64,000 bases of DNA from assembly GCF_014633365.1 (NCBI RefSeq), contig NC_068344.1, forward strand, positions 8,137,669 through 8,201,668. Direction: 5' to 3'. The first letter of the stretch is position 1; every line of letters begins with the position of its first letter. Source of the stretch: Diospyros lotus (taxonomy: Eukaryota; Streptophyta; Magnoliopsida; Ericales; Ebenaceae). A model generated the notes under the pieces. That model did no database searches. It was not told the origin of the DNA and saw only the letters and a list, made by a program, of their open reading frames with translations. Positions 22,492 through 34,162 of the stretch are shown one piece after another. The position numbers and the translations under genes are program-made.

Positions 22492-23867
22492 TGTGACGCA
22501 CCGGCCCCACTACCGTGTGCCACCGTAATCTACGGTTCTAACTCTGGTCTTTCTTGAAAGACGGCTATACCTTGCCAATAAAAGTATTAAAATAATATTA
22601 GGCTCCCTGGGTAGGGTCCAGGCTTCACCGCCTTCGACTATCAAAAATTTGATTTTAAAATGTATAAGCAACGAGTACATACCCGACTCTCGAAACCAAT
22701 TAGGCCCTAAAATATAAATCCAACATGCCCAATAAAGATACTTTAACAGTTAAGCAAATCACATTCTCATAATTACTCATAGCGGGAACCTTAACTTGAC
22801 CCAAAGCAAATCATAGCCGTTTTCTATAGTCAAGTACAGAGCATATATAATTTACATAAACAACACGTACATGATCTACATTTTCATTGCTCGCAATCAC
22901 TGTTAACCGGCGACTCTTCCATCACTACCGCTTTCTCTTTTTTAGATCCCGAGCCATCTGTTGGGTTAGTGGGAGTGAGGGGGGTGAGTCCGATGACTTA
23001 GTAAAGGCAATATGCAATGTAGTAAATTAATGAGCATGACATCATAGATAATAATGAAGTACAACGTGCATGCAAGCCTATCCACTGCACCTATCTCAGG
23101 CTCTAGGTGGCCCCTAGTGGTTTCATCTATGACCATGTCCCAGGACCCTCACGGTCAACAATCCATGCCCTATGCCTAGACACTTCATCAATATCTTATG
23201 CAAGCCATGACAAAAGTAATTTACAAGCAAAACATATTAAACCCTAACCTTAATTTGTTTGTTGCTTGGTGACCAACTCTATTTCGTTGCATTAACTGGT
23301 AGTGTACCCGCAATGCCCTTACTATAATTATACATATACATGAGGCTAAGTAATTAATTAATTAGCCACTCTCTAAATTCATTAGTTTAACTAATTTACC
23401 AATCCCACTAATTATCTTAACTAATTAACTTACTAAACTAATTAATTAAAATAAACTTCAACTTAACTACTAATTTAATTTAAATAACTAATTAACTAAT
23501 TAATTAATTAAAACAAACTAATTACTTTAATTAACTAATTAATTAAAATAAACTAATTAATCTAAACATTTATTATATTTAACTTGCTCTTTGGTTTTTA
23601 CTTAATAATTTTCTAAAGTTTCCAACATCTTGCACGTCCCAAGATTTGAAGCTTCAAACATTCCATGCACATTGCACTTCCAACCTTTAAACTATGAGCG
23701 CTCTCTTATTTCTTTATCCAACCTAACTTAATTTTATATTAATTAATCCCATTTTGTACTTAACCCAAGAAATACCATAATTTCTTATTTACTTCCCTTA
23801 TTCAAAACACATTAGATTTAAAATTATTTTATTATTATTATTTTTTTCCAAGGTCAAGGATGTTACA
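22492..23867 (-). repeat. 3' LTR of element B, internally deleted
   Basis: 1376 bp against 1797 bp for the partner. Ends are TGTAACATCC and GTGCGTCACA on the minus strand. Relative to the 5' LTR it lacks about 468 bp (30512-30979) with the direct repeat CATTTA at both breakpoints. The missing piece contains the TATA box. This LTR faces the kinase gene. Confidence 0.9.
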
Positions 23868-23925
23868 GTCTTCCCTTCTTACAGAAATTTCGTCCTCAAA
23901 ATTTTCTTCAGATCACGACTTTAAC

Positions 23926-24361
23926 CATGGCTTTCAAACAAGTAAGGGTATTTTTTTCGCATTTCTTCCTCCATCTCCCAAGTTGCCTCTTGTTCTGTGT
24001 GCTGACTCCACTGCACTTTTATCATAGGTAGAGTTTTATGTCTTAGCTGACGATCTTAGCGTTCCAACACCCGCAAAGGTTGCATTTCAAAGGTCATACC
24101 AGGTTGGAGTTCAATGTCCTCAACATGTACTTCTATGTCTGGATTATATATATGCTTTCGTAATTGGGAAACATGGAATACATCATGCAATCCGGCTAAC
24201 GCTTCTGGCAATTCTAGATGGTAGGCAAGTTGTCCAACTCGGCCCTTAACTCGGTATGGCCCTAAATATCGGGGTCCTAATTTTCCCCTTCGTTGATGTC
24301 TAAATGCTGCACGTATTGGGGTAGCCCGAAGATACACCATGTCCCCAACTGCTAATTCCAA
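23926..24361 (-). pseudogene. Element B integrase C-terminus and chromodomain
   Basis: The frame reads GDMVYLRATPIRAAFRHQRR, then KLGPRYLGPYRV and LHDVFHVSQLRKHI, the usual integrase C-terminal (GPY/F) region. After a TAA at 24058-24060 the same frame continues with LPMIKVQWSQHTEQEATWE and ends at a stop near 23926. That segment is the chromodomain, which in live elements directs insertion toward particular chromatin. The TAA lies where the frame is otherwise continuous, so it is a disabling mutation. Confidence 0.85.
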
Positions 24362-24429
24362 AGGTCAAGTTCGATGGTCCGTATACTTCTTCTGCCGATC
24401 TTGAGCTACTTTCATAGTTTTACAAACTA

Positions 24430-25313
24430 TATCTATCTATTGTGTTGCCTTATCTATAAGATCCATTCGAGCAAGCTGTTTCTCTCTCACCTCGAGCCAG
24501 CACATCGGCGATCGACACCGCCGTCCATACAGTGCTTCATATGGTGCCATTCCTATGCTTGCTTGATAGCTGTTATTATAGGCAAACTCAGCCAACACAT
24601 AAATATTCATCCTAGCTGCCACCAAAATCCCGCACACATGCTCTAAGCATGTCTTCTAAAATTTGGTTAAGTCGTTCTGTTTGACCATCTGTCGGGGGGT
24701 GATAGGCTGTACTAAAGTTTAGTTGGGTTCCCAATCCCTCCTGTACAGCTTTCCAAAATTTAGACACAAATCTACTGTCTCTGTCTGACATAATACTCAC
24801 TGGGATTCCGTGTAATCGGACAATTTCTTGAATATAGAGTCGAACAAGATGCTCTGTGCCTATAGTACTTTTGATAGGTAGAAAATGTGCTAACTTCATT
24901 AATCGATCCACAACTACCCAAATGGCGTCAACCTTCCTTAGCGTTCGGGGTAGTCCTACGATAAAATCTGTTGTCACATGCTCCCACTTCCACTCAGGAA
25001 TCTTTAATGGTCGTAAGCTTCCTGACAGCCTTTGATGTTCCGCTTTCACCCGCTGGCAAATGTCACATTTACTCACGAACTCAGCTATGTCCTTTTTCAT
25101 TCCAGGCTACCAATACACTTCCCGCAGATCATGATACATCTTGGTGGCTCCTGGGTGTATCGTATACGGGGTCCGATGTGCCTCATTCAGAATTTCTTGT
25201 CGTAGCTTCCCAAAGGTTGGCACATACACCCGCCCATTCATTCGAAGTATTCCATCATGATACTCAAACCCTGGCTGCTTGGGTTGTCCATTCGTGTCTA
25301 TCCATTGATCCAA
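24430..25313 (-). pseudogene. Element B integrase
   Basis: From 25313 the H-H-C-C zinc region reads EAHRTPYTIHPGATKMYHDL and then CDICQRVKAEHQ. A stop at 25108 separates it from the core frame, 25100-24612. The core has TTDFIVGLP (first Asp), MSDRDSRFVSKFWK (second Asp) and YHPPTDGQTERLNQ (Glu), so the D-D-E triad is intact. A frame change near 24612 leads to FAYNNSYQASIGMAPYEALY. It would have joined element DNA to the host chromosome. Confidence 0.88.
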
Positions 25314-25329
25314 GTTTCCTTCCTGGACC

Positions 25330-25598
25330 GTAGCCTATTTAATTTCATCCCATAGGCTTACTTGTAACTGCATCTGTGCTATTACTACTGTTTCATCATA
25401 CGGCTCCGCATTGAGAGTTAATCCTGCAAATTCCTAGGTCAAATTTTGTAGACGAACTGCCTGACAAGCTCTCAACATAAAAATCTTTCGACTTAGTGCA
25501 TCAGCCACCACATTTGCTCGCCCAGGTTGGTATTGAATGGTACAATCATAATCCTTTAGGAGCTCCATCCACCGACACTGACGAAGGTTCAAATCCCG
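25330..25598 (-). pseudogene. Element B spacer between RNase H and integrase
   Basis: This is the RNase H end and connection segment, broken by stops. One readable piece on the minus strand is [16 protein letters not shown], the usual linker after chromovirus RNase H. Confidence 0.6.
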
Positions 25599-25943
25599 TT
25601 AGGAGAAAATATATTTTAAACTTTGATGATCCACATATATAACAAATTTCTCCCCGTATAGATAATGTCGCCACAGTTTCAGAGCATGTACCACAGTTGC
25701 TAACTCCAAGTCATGCACTGGGTAATTCTTTTCATGAGGACGTAATTGTCGAGACCCATATGCAATCACCCTTTCGTGTTGCATTAACACGCATCCCAAG
25801 CCTATTCCTGAAGCATTTGTATACACTTCGTATCCCACAAAATCATCAGGTATCCCTAAAATTGGTGTTGTTGTCAATCTGGATTTAAGTTCTTGGAAGC
25901 TCTTTTCACAATGCTCATTCCAGATGAACTTTACCCTTTTCAA
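25599..25943 (-). pseudogene. Element B RNase H
   Basis: The frame begins in the RT-RNase H tether ([20 protein letters not shown]) and continues with [15 protein letters not shown] and [20 protein letters not shown]. The first catalytic aspartate, normally Y-T-D-A-S, is asparagine here. The glutamate of DLELA is present. It would have removed genomic RNA during reverse transcription. Confidence 0.85.
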
Positions 25944-26049
25944 GTCAATTGTGTTAGTGGAGCAGCAATGCTCGAGAATTTTTCTATAAACTTACGATAG
26001 TACCCTGCCAACCTAAGAAAACTTTTTACTTCAGAGACAGTAATGGGTT

Positions 26050-26995
26050 GTGGCCATTCTTTTACTGCCTTTACCTTTGCAGGATCCACTGCTATGCCTT
26101 ACCCAAAAATTATATGCCCTAGAAAGGCAACTTCCTTATACCAGAAATCACATTTACTAAATTTTGCATATAACTTGTGGTCCCTTAGTGTGGACAAAGT
26201 AATTCTCAGATGTTCATGATGAGCTTCCTCACTTGGTGAGTATATTAATATATCATCAATGAATACAATGATAAATTTGTCTAAGTACGGTCGAAATGTC
26301 CGATTCATCAAGTCCATGAATGCCGCAGGCGCATTAGTCAAACCAAATGGCATCACTAGATACTCATAGTGACCGTACCGTGATCGAAATGCCGTTTTAG
26401 GGATGTCTTTTTCTTTTATCTTCAATTGGTAGTACCCTGATCGCAAATCAATCTTGGAGAACACCCGAGCTCCTTGTAGCTGGTCAAATAACTCATCTAT
26501 CCTAGGTAGTGGATACTTGTTCTTAATGGTCACCTTATTAATTGCACGATAATCAATTCACATTCTCAAACTCCCATCCTTTTTGCGTACAAACAACACT
26601 GGCGCCCCCCAAGGTGACGCACTAGGGCGAATAAAGCCCTTGTCCAACAAATCCTGAAGTTGGGTCTTGAGCTCTCGTAACTCGGCTGGGGCCATTCTAT
26701 AAGGCGGTATAGATATTGGGTTCATTTGAGCTCTAGGGGCCAAGTCAATGGTAAATTCAATTTCCCTGTCCAAGGGTAAGCCTGGTAGATTTTCTGGGAA
26801 TACGTTTGGGTATTCTTTTACAATTTCCACAGTCTTTACCTTCTTCTGAGGTTTTTCATTGGCCACCACTTGCACCGCATACCCTAGGGCTCCTTTGTCC
26901 AAATATTTTCTAGCTCCCAAGGCGGATATAATTTTCAAAGGTTGCCCTACTTGAGCTCCAACAAACCTTCTAACCTTCCCATCAAACCTTGTCAA
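26050..26995 (-). pseudogene. Element B reverse transcriptase
   Basis: Two frames are separated by one in-frame stop (TGA at about 26555). The upstream part (26995-26558) has YPNVFPENLPGLPLDREIEF, then PISIPPYRMAPAELRELK and WGAPVLFVRKKDGSLRM. The downstream part (26533-26099) has [19 protein letters not shown], the first Asp in [12 protein letters not shown], and the paired Asp in FIDDILIYS. The palm triad is intact. Length and motif order match chromovirus RT. Confidence 0.9.
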
Positions 26996-27004
26996 CTTAA
27001 CTAT

Positions 27005-27577
27005 TCACTTCCCACAGTCCAACCGGGCTTGATATCGGAACAAGAAGTCTATGCCTAGTATGACATTGAAATCCCATATTTTTAATAAATTCAAATCTAT
27101 TGGAAACATGGCTCCATCTATCAAAATTTGGCACTCTGGCACTACCCGGTGTGAATGAGACCAAATCCCCATCGGGGTTTGCACGCTCATAGGCACACAT
27201 GACTCCTTGGTACTTAATTTTTTCGAATCTACGGCAACATATGATATAAAAGAGTGTGTAGCCCCTAAGTCTATCAATGCATGCATGCATGTGTTCTGGA
27301 CCAGGAGCGTACCTTCAATTACTTGCGGATCGACAGCCGCGTCAATCTTGGTAAGGTTGAACACCCTTCCAGTAGTCACTGGTGCCCTTCCTCCAGTCTG
27401 CCTCACTTGCTCGGCCTTGTCACGCTGTGGGCATCGAGAAGTGATATGCTCGGGCGTATTGTAGTTGAAGCATACAACCGGCCTTCTTTGGGTGTTACTG
27501 GTTGGTGGAGTAGGCGTGGACACAGTTATTTCTTGCAATGTGTCCCATCTCACCATAGCGATAGCATCCCTTTGCAT
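27005..27577 (-). pseudogene. Element B nucleocapsid end and aspartic protease
   Basis: A zinc-knuckle remnant, CFNYNTPEHITSRC, keeps three of the four ligands; the second Cys is Tyr. The protease active site follows as ALIDLGATHSFIS, where chromoviruses normally have D-S-G, so the serine next to the catalytic Asp is leucine. The C-terminal part ends ILGIDFLFRYQARLDC. The stop at 27005-27007 separates it from the next frame. Confidence 0.85.
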
Positions 27578-28500
27578 TCCTGACAGCCATACAAGGAGAG
27601 TTCCATTGGTGAGATTTGTGGCAATAGGGGCATACTCTTGTTTCTTTTTTAAATTTGCTTGCCTCTGGACAGCTGAATTGATACCCTCGCCTCATTGTGG
27701 CTTTCTTTTGTCCATCCTCAGTTGCTTCTTTTCCTCGAGTAATTTCTCCATAACTCATTAGTTTCTTCTCAATATTTACTGCTTTCATAACTGCATTCCA
27801 AAAGGTGTTTGTTTCTACATAACTCATCCCCCGTCGCACCTCGAGGTGTAGGCCTTGGATAAACCGCTCGATTTTGTTAGCTTCCGTCAACATGTAAGTT
27901 GGCATATACTTCAACAATTTCACAAATTCGTCCTCATACTGTAACACTGTCAAGTGAGACGACTGCTTCAATTCCATAAAGTCTCATTTCTTTTAGAGCT
28001 GCCAGTCATGCGGATAATATTTCTCGTTGAAGGCTTCTGTGAATTGCTCCTAATCAACTACACATGGTTGTCCCCTAGACCCCGCCAATCGAACGTTCTG
28101 TTCCCTCAACATCTCGACCATAGATCACCACCATAGTCTGGCCTGCTCAGTTAACATGAAAGTAACGCATCTTACCCATTACCTCTTTGGGCAGTCCATG
28201 AATTCTAATAACTGGCGAAAGTCTTCCAACCAATATTCGGCCATGCTCGGGTCAGTTTCGAGCTGCCCCTTGAATGCCAGAGGCCACAAGTCCATGAACA
28301 CCCTTAACCAGGTTGCTGCCTCAGTGTCCACTTATTGATTAGTGGGTGCTTCTACCCCCACACGGTGACTCTAAGCTTCTTCAGAATGTTCTGGCACTTT
28401 TGCCGAGGGTCTTCATGTAGCATTTCCCGACTAGGAGGTGTTTGATATGCGAGCACTTTGTTGTGTCATAGGTTCCATCTGCACATCGCCACTATTTTCT
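27400..28500 (-). pseudogene. Element B gag
   Basis: The N-terminal half (about 28500-27980) is broken by many stops, but readable pieces include WLRVFMDLWPLAFKGQL. The C-terminal half (27977-27495) is one frame with HLTVLQYEDEFVKLLKYMP and IERFIQGLHLEVRR, the retrotransposon gag domain. A knuckle-like CYRYGEMGHIARNNC follows, with the second ligand changed to Tyr. It would have formed the particle shell. Confidence 0.82.
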
Positions 28501-28692
28501 TTTTAATTTCACATTACCAACGTATAGCAACACAAATGTAAGAACAACTCTTTTTTTTTTTTTTTATTATATGCTCAAGATGTACATCACATTAGTTAAG
28601 TCAACTCCATATACCACATTAGACCCCGTTACTGTACAACTTTATACAATACAAAATTGGGTGTTATGCCTAATACTTATCGTTGTCTAGGC

Positions 28693-29253
28693 TGCACTTG
28701 CATTATCTCCCACTGCTCGTGAGGTCGCCTCATCAGCCAGGTAAGTCAAGTCCCCGTTACTTTCCTTACTGGAATGAGTTCCTAATGGCACCTCTTCCTT
28801 AGGTCCCCATATCTCTGCCTCGGCTGGCAATGCAGTAGGAAATGCCCCAATCCCATCACATCATAGGGTGCTATACTAGGGTCCCATTCGTTTGCCTATC
28901 GTTCAATGGCTCGGATGAAACTGCCATAGTTGAACAGAAGATTCACGTCCCAAATATAATTATCAAGTAGCTGTCTCCAAGCCTCATTCATATATTTTTT
29001 TAGCAAATAAGACTTGTTTTTCGGCCATCCCCCATATATCGACTCATATTGTATTTAGAAAAATTTGGTTGACGCGGCATATATAACTAATCACTCCTTC
29101 ATCCTCATGTTGCCCACCTCCCATATGAGTGAGCAATTCGTACTCCCATTGCTTAAATAAAAGTTCCAAGAGCGGTAGTGAGGGTTCAGGGTCGGGTATG
29201 ACATAACTCGGTCCTCCAAACTCCATGAGGGTAATTTGCATACACAAAATCAT
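28693..29253 (-). pseudogene. Element B leader ORF upstream of gag, unknown family
   Basis: A decayed frame of about 170-180 codons lies between the primer-binding site and gag. From the start near 29253 it reads MEFGGPSYVIPDPEPSLPLL and KQWEYELLTHMGGGQHEDEG, then after a stop MAEKQVLFAKKY. A frameshift leads to NEAWRQLLDNYIWDVNLLFN, and after a second shift comes LPAEAEIWGPKEEVPL, ending at a stop near 28693. The alternating acidic, proline-rich and aromatic composition looks coding. I do not recognise the family. It could be an extra ORF acquired by this chromovirus lineage. Confidence 0.5.
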
Positions 29254-29477
29254 GGGTCAAGTCCATAACTCAAACAAGTTACCTTTCCCCACACAAAGGC
29301 TCAAAAATCAAGACACACATCTCACTGCTTGCTATCCCGGAAACACTTTTCCCCATGCAAGCTCATATCATATCACATGCCTTTACTGGGAAAGTATTTT
29401 ATTTTCAGTTACAACCTACCCTACACAAGGTATGCATCCACAAAATTTATTAACCCAACAACCCTTCCCCTAACCCT

Positions 29478-29489
29478 GCTCTGATACCA
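29478..29489 (-). other. Primer-binding site of element B (initiator Met tRNA)
   Basis: The minus strand reads TGGTATCAGAGC, the classical complement of the initiator methionine tRNA 3' end, three bases inside the 5' LTR. Confidence 0.9.
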
Positions 29490-29492
29490 CCT

Positions 29493-31289
29493 TGTGACGC
29501 CCTGGCCCCACTATCGGGTGCCACCGTAACCTACAGTTACAACCTGGCCTTTCTCAAAGGACGGCTATGCCCTGCCAACAAAAGTATTAAAATCATATTG
29601 GGCACCCTGGGTGGGGTCTAGGCTTCGCCGCCTTCGACTATCAAAAATTCGATTTTAAAATGTATAAGCAACGAGCACATACCCGACTCTCGAAACCAAT
29701 TAGGCCCTAAAATATAAATCAAACATTCCCAATAAAAATACTTTAACAGTTAAGCAAATCACATTCTCAGAATTACTCATAGCGGGAACCTTAACTTAAC
29801 CCAAAGCAAATCATAGCCGTTTTCCATAGTCAAGTATAGAGTATATATAATTTACATAAACGACATGTACATGACCTACATTCTCATTGCCCGCAATCAC
29901 TGTTAATCGGCGACTTTTCCATCACTATCGCTTTCCCCTTTTTTTGATCCCAAGCCATCTGTTGGGTTAGTGGGAGTGAGGGGGGTGAGTCCGGGGACTC
30001 AGTAAAGTCAATATGCAATGTAGTAAATTAATGAGTATGACAACATAGATAATAATGAAGTGCAACATGCATGCAATCCTATCCACTTCACCTATCTCAG
30101 GCTCTAGGTGGCCCCTAGGGGTTTCATCTATGATCCCGTCTTAGGACCCTCACAGTCAACAATCCACTGCCCCATGCCTAGACACTTCCTCAATATCTTA
30201 TGCAAGCCATGACAAAAGTAATTTACAAGTAAAACATATTAAACCCTTGCCTTAATTTATTTGTTGCTCGTTGACTAACTCTATTTCGTTGCATTAACTG
30301 GTAGCGTACCCGCAATGCCTTTACCACAATTATACATATACATGAGGCTAAGTAATTAATTAATTAGCCACTGTCTAAATTCATTAGTTTAACTAATTTA
30401 CCAATCCCACTAATTAACTTACTAAACTAATTAATTAAAATAAACTTCAACTTAACTACTAATTTAATTTAACTAACTAATTACTTTAATTAACTAATTA
30501 ATTAATCTAAACATTTACCTTTCTGTCGATTTCTCCCTTCTTCAACTCGCGGAACTTCCTCGCTTAATGCCTTAATCCCATGGCTATGTTGCCTATTTAT
30601 AGTCATGGTCGTCCCTCTTTTCTCCCAAAATCCATGGTTTTTAATCCTCAATTTTTAGGCTGGTAATTGCCTTGGCCACTGCTCCTTAACGTGGCTGTAA
30701 ATTGGCTTCACAAGAAGGGTATGAAAGCTGTGAAATGGAGGAGAAATTGGCAGCTGGCAGAAACCAAAATCAAGGTTAATTGCTGCTAGATGCGTGGTTG
30801 CAACTTGGCAGCTTCTTGGGCTTCAATTTGACATTGAAACAGCGCTATTTTTCTCCATTAGTTTGCTAGAAAATTCCAGCTTTCTTCCCTTAAATTTTTT
30901 TCCTATTCTTGAATTGAACCCACGGCAAAAGGGAGGCTCCTATGAGTGCACAACCAGCTTGGCTTCAATCCCTTACTTGCATTTATTATATTTAACTTGC
31001 TCTTTGATTTTTACTTAATAATTTTCTAAAGTTTCCAGCATCTCGCACGTCCCAAGATGTGAAGCTTCCAACATTCCATGCACATTGCACTTCCAACCTT
31101 TAAACTATGAGCTCTCTTATTTCTTTATCCTACCTAACTTAATTTTATATTAATTAAGTGCTCAATTTTTCCACTTTGTACTTAACCCAAGAAATACCAT
31201 AATTTCTTATTTACTTCCCTTATTCAAAACACATTAAATTTAAAATTATTTTATTATTATTATTTTTTTCCAAGGTGAAGGATGTTACA
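29493..31289 (-). repeat. 5' LTR of element B, full length
   Basis: The 1797-bp LTR on the minus strand runs from TGTAACATCC to GGGCGTCACA. It contains TAATTAAT-type AT-rich repeats (about 30350-30505) and a central segment (30512-30979) missing from the 3' LTR. Confidence 0.92.
30592..30601 (-). promoter_or_regulatory. TATA box of element B 5' LTR
   Basis: The minus strand reads TATAAATAGG, in the context GACTATAAATAGGCAAC. It lies inside the 468-bp segment absent from the 3' LTR, so only this copy keeps it. Confidence 0.7.
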
Positions 31290-31321
31290 GGGGCTCAGCC
31301 TAGCTCATTAGTCATCATCTC

Positions 31322-31435
31322 TTACTTCTCTTTCCCATCCCACACTAGACGGAAAGCTCTCTCACAATCTTCCAAAGCGGTGTCAATTTCATAGAAAATT
31401 CTACCATACTTGAAGAGTATTGTATTGGTGGTGCT
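31322..31435 (-). CDS. Possible terminal exon of an unidentified neighbouring gene
   Basis: The minus strand has a TTTGTATTTAACAG acceptor followed by exactly 38 codons to a TAA. The peptide contains ILFKYGRIFYEIDTALEDCE and then RAFRLVWDGKEK. The phase is clean and the composition looks coding, unlike the AT-rich DNA around it. I do not recognise the family, and no upstream exon could be found; MITEs and LTR remnants follow. If real, its stop lay about 350 bp upstream of the LRK10L start before element B arrived. It could also be a gene fragment. Confidence 0.35.
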   Translation of the reverse strand, partial: STTNTILFKYGRIFYEIDTALEDCERAFRLVWDGKEK

Positions 31436-31764
31436 CTGTTAAATACAAAAGTTAGTTAATATTAAACACGGTTCACATTGTGTTGATAATTAATTTCAGA
31501 TTAAGCATTGCCATTTGATAATTGAGTGTGGGTGCAAAACTAATAAGAATATGTTAATCAGTACTCTAGAAATTGGAATGCATGTGTAAAGGTAATAGTT
31601 GGTGGGATTTTATTGTATTGTATTGTCTTTAAATATTAAAATAGTCAAAGTTGGGGTTGGCCGGGAAATTAAATGTTATATATATACTCAAATTTGTAAA
31701 GTGGGGCCATCCTAGAAGTTTAGATACCATGATGGACAAATCCCGAGAATTTGTAAAGCTTTTA
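31436..31764. other. AT-rich DNA, possibly an intron
   Basis: No coding signal. If the exon at 31322-31435 is real, this is the intron before it on the minus strand. It ends in the 10-bp target duplication of a MITE. Confidence 0.35.
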
Positions 31765-32151
31765 GGGGAAGACATAAATGCATCCTTGTGTTTTAGTAAA
31801 AAAATCTTGTGATGCTCTAAATTTTTGAAACGTTTCATTAGACATTTTTATTTTAAAAAATAGAACTATTAATTTTTTTAATTTGTATTAAATTAAATGT
31901 ATTCTTGTATTTCACAAAAAAAAGCATGTGACACTCTACAAGTGAAACTATTAGATACTTTTTAAGCAAGTTTGGTGTCACAGGATATTTTTTGTAAGGT
32001 ATAAAAGTGAATTTAATTTAATATAAATTAAAAGATATTTAATAGTTTTATTTTTTTAAAGTATATGTGTCTAATGGGACATTTTGAAAATTTAGCGTGC
32101 CACAAATGTTTTTTACTAAAGGATATATGGGTGCATTTATGCCTTCACCTT
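31765..32151. mobile_element. MULE-type MITE with long inverted repeats
   Basis: The ends are long imperfect inverted repeats. The left arm from GGGGAAGACATAAATGC pairs with the complement of the right arm from GGTGAAGGCATAAATGC for at least 130 bp. The flanking 10-bp repeat AAAGCTTTTA (31755-31764 and 32152-32161) fits a Mutator-type duplication. No coding capacity. Confidence 0.8.
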
Positions 32152-32399
32152 AAAGCTTTTAAAGAAGAATATGATAGTTATGGTCATTGTTTGGTACAAA
32201 ATATTAAATTTTGACGAGATAAAATTAAAAATTTGTATGCCCAATAATCAATCCAAGTCTATGAAAATTCAAGTGACATACCAACAAATGATCGGCCTGC
32301 AAATGATCAAATGACTTACAAGGAAAAACCATCAAAACCAAAACCAAGTGGGCTAAATAGGCTAAAAAAGCCAAAATATGGCAAAACAAAACATGAAGA

Positions 32400-33980
32400 C
32401 CAAGAAACCCAACCATGACTGAGTAGGTACAAGGCTTCTTGGTCATGAGTGGCCTTTCTCTCACTAGTCCACAAGAAAAGGGAAGCCTGAAACAAGTTGA
32501 CCTATATCAAGCCATAAAGAATTAGAGGCTATAAAAGGGACTTGGGCCAAGGAGATTGATGAACGAAGAAAGAATGAGATCAATAACTGACTGGCTTGGT
32601 AGACACTCGGCAATAACCAAGTGGCCTTTTTCCCTTGTCAGTCATGATAGCTTGGTCCACCTCAAGCCTGATATATTCCCTCCCGAGCAAGAGACTCAAC
32701 AACTTGCCACCATTGAAAGGCTTTCTCAATATGATCAAGAGAACCTTCCAGGGTGACTCACAGGTTGCCTGCCCATAAAAGACCATCTCGTTAACCACCT
32801 AGGCCCTAGCCTTTCTCCAAGACCCTTTTGTTGACGGAGTGAAACCTGGTCAAAGAATCCCCAAAGATTCCTCAAAGATGCCTCCAATATTCCTGCATAA
32901 AAACATGGACAGAATGCCACGTTCCAACCTCCTTCTCCTCTATAAATAAAGGGGTTATCTCCTTACTCAGGTATGCTCACTCTAGTATTAAACTCTTTCA
33001 TTGCACTCTAACATTCTCAAGAGACTAACTTAAGCATCGAAGGGTTTATATAGGAATACTTACCCAAGCCCCTAACCGACTTTTATCTTAACAGGTCTCT
33101 TGGTCATTTGGGACCCAGTTGGTCATTTTGAACATAGTCAATCATTTAAACCCAATCAGTCATTTCGAACCAAATCAATCATCTTGAACCCACCTGATCA
33201 TTTCGGTGTCTCAAGATCACTTGCGTCCATACTTAGAGCTCTCAAGATCACTTGGACCTAAACTTGGAACTCTTAGGATGACTTACATCTAGACTTGGAA
33301 CTCCCAAGATCAGTTGACACCCATGCAATACCTCGAATCTGTCAGACCTCACGTGACTTACTCCTACATTACAAATTTATTGTTATTGTTAAGCAACAAC
33401 AATTGATGTTGTATGTGGAAACTCGAACAGAAAGCCAAGAAAAATCATTCTTGATGGATAACACCAGAGGCAACTGATGGACTCTCTCTCATGGTGTGGA
33501 GACTTTCCCACCTTTACGAGACTCTCAACAATAGGTAGGAACTCACCTACCTCTATCAGACTCTTAGCAACAGGTGGAAACTCACCCACCTCCACCAGAA
33601 TCCTATCACCAATCAGAGGTTCACCTTGATGGTTACCTCGCAAGTCAACTTAACACATCTGAACAAGCTCCACGTATGGTCTATTGGGTAGAATACAAGG
33701 CCTTACGACAAGAACACCTTGAAGGGATGTAAGTGCTTTGAGAAATGGCCAGAATGTTGCAAAATGAAGTTCCTTGTGACATGATGTTGTCTACCTTGAG
33801 GAAATTGTACTAGAAATGGCTCCACCTCACAAGACAAAGGGCAGGAAGACGTTTAATAGAGAAATGTTTAAGACAATCAAGTTTAAAATTCAAAAAGAAT
33901 AGAATTGTTCAAAACTTATTGTCGTATATGTTTTAGGGGAGTTTTGAATGTTTAATGAGGTTGTTTTATCAACATCAAAA
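32400..33980 (+). mobile_element. Decayed gypsy LTR and leader remnant with tandem repeats
   Basis: CTATAAATAAAGG (about 32940) is followed by GGTATGCTCACTC and CTAACTTAAGCATCG, the order seen around transcription start and U5 in Tat LTRs, including element A. Downstream at 33101-33210 a 23-24-bp unit based on GGTCATTTNGAACC is repeated about five times. A second unit, TCAAGATCACTTG (period about 37 bp), recurs at 33206-33310. LTR boundaries could not be placed. The end from about 33840 belongs to the copia element's internal 3' end. Confidence 0.5.
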
Positions 33981-34162
33981 AAGGAGAGATTGTTGTATTT
34001 GAAATGGCTATTTTGATGCTTGTCCAATATAACTCTATGTAAAGAATCAAGTTAAGAACATTCAAATGTGTATTTAAGTAACAGTGTATTTTTCATTCGA
34101 GTAATATATGTTATTACTTGACTAACTAAATGAAAATGTAGGAAGAATCGGCTCGAGACCTA

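Larger units (their letters stand above)
22492..31289 (-). mobile_element. Element B: Tekay-like chromovirus LTR retrotransposon
   Basis: A complete minus-strand Ty3/gypsy element has LTRs at 29493-31289 (5') and 22492-23867 (3'). The 5-bp duplication GGGGC is perfect at 22487-22491 and 31290-31294. Its primer-binding site complements initiator methionine tRNA. Gene order is leader ORF, gag, protease, RT, RNase H, integrase and chromodomain. The chromodomain and the GAGGACGAAATTT box near the 3' end fit Tekay/Del chromoviruses. Stops, frameshifts and active-site losses show it is inactive, although the domains are easily read. It sits between the LRK10L gene and a possible upstream gene end. 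Confidence 0.94.
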
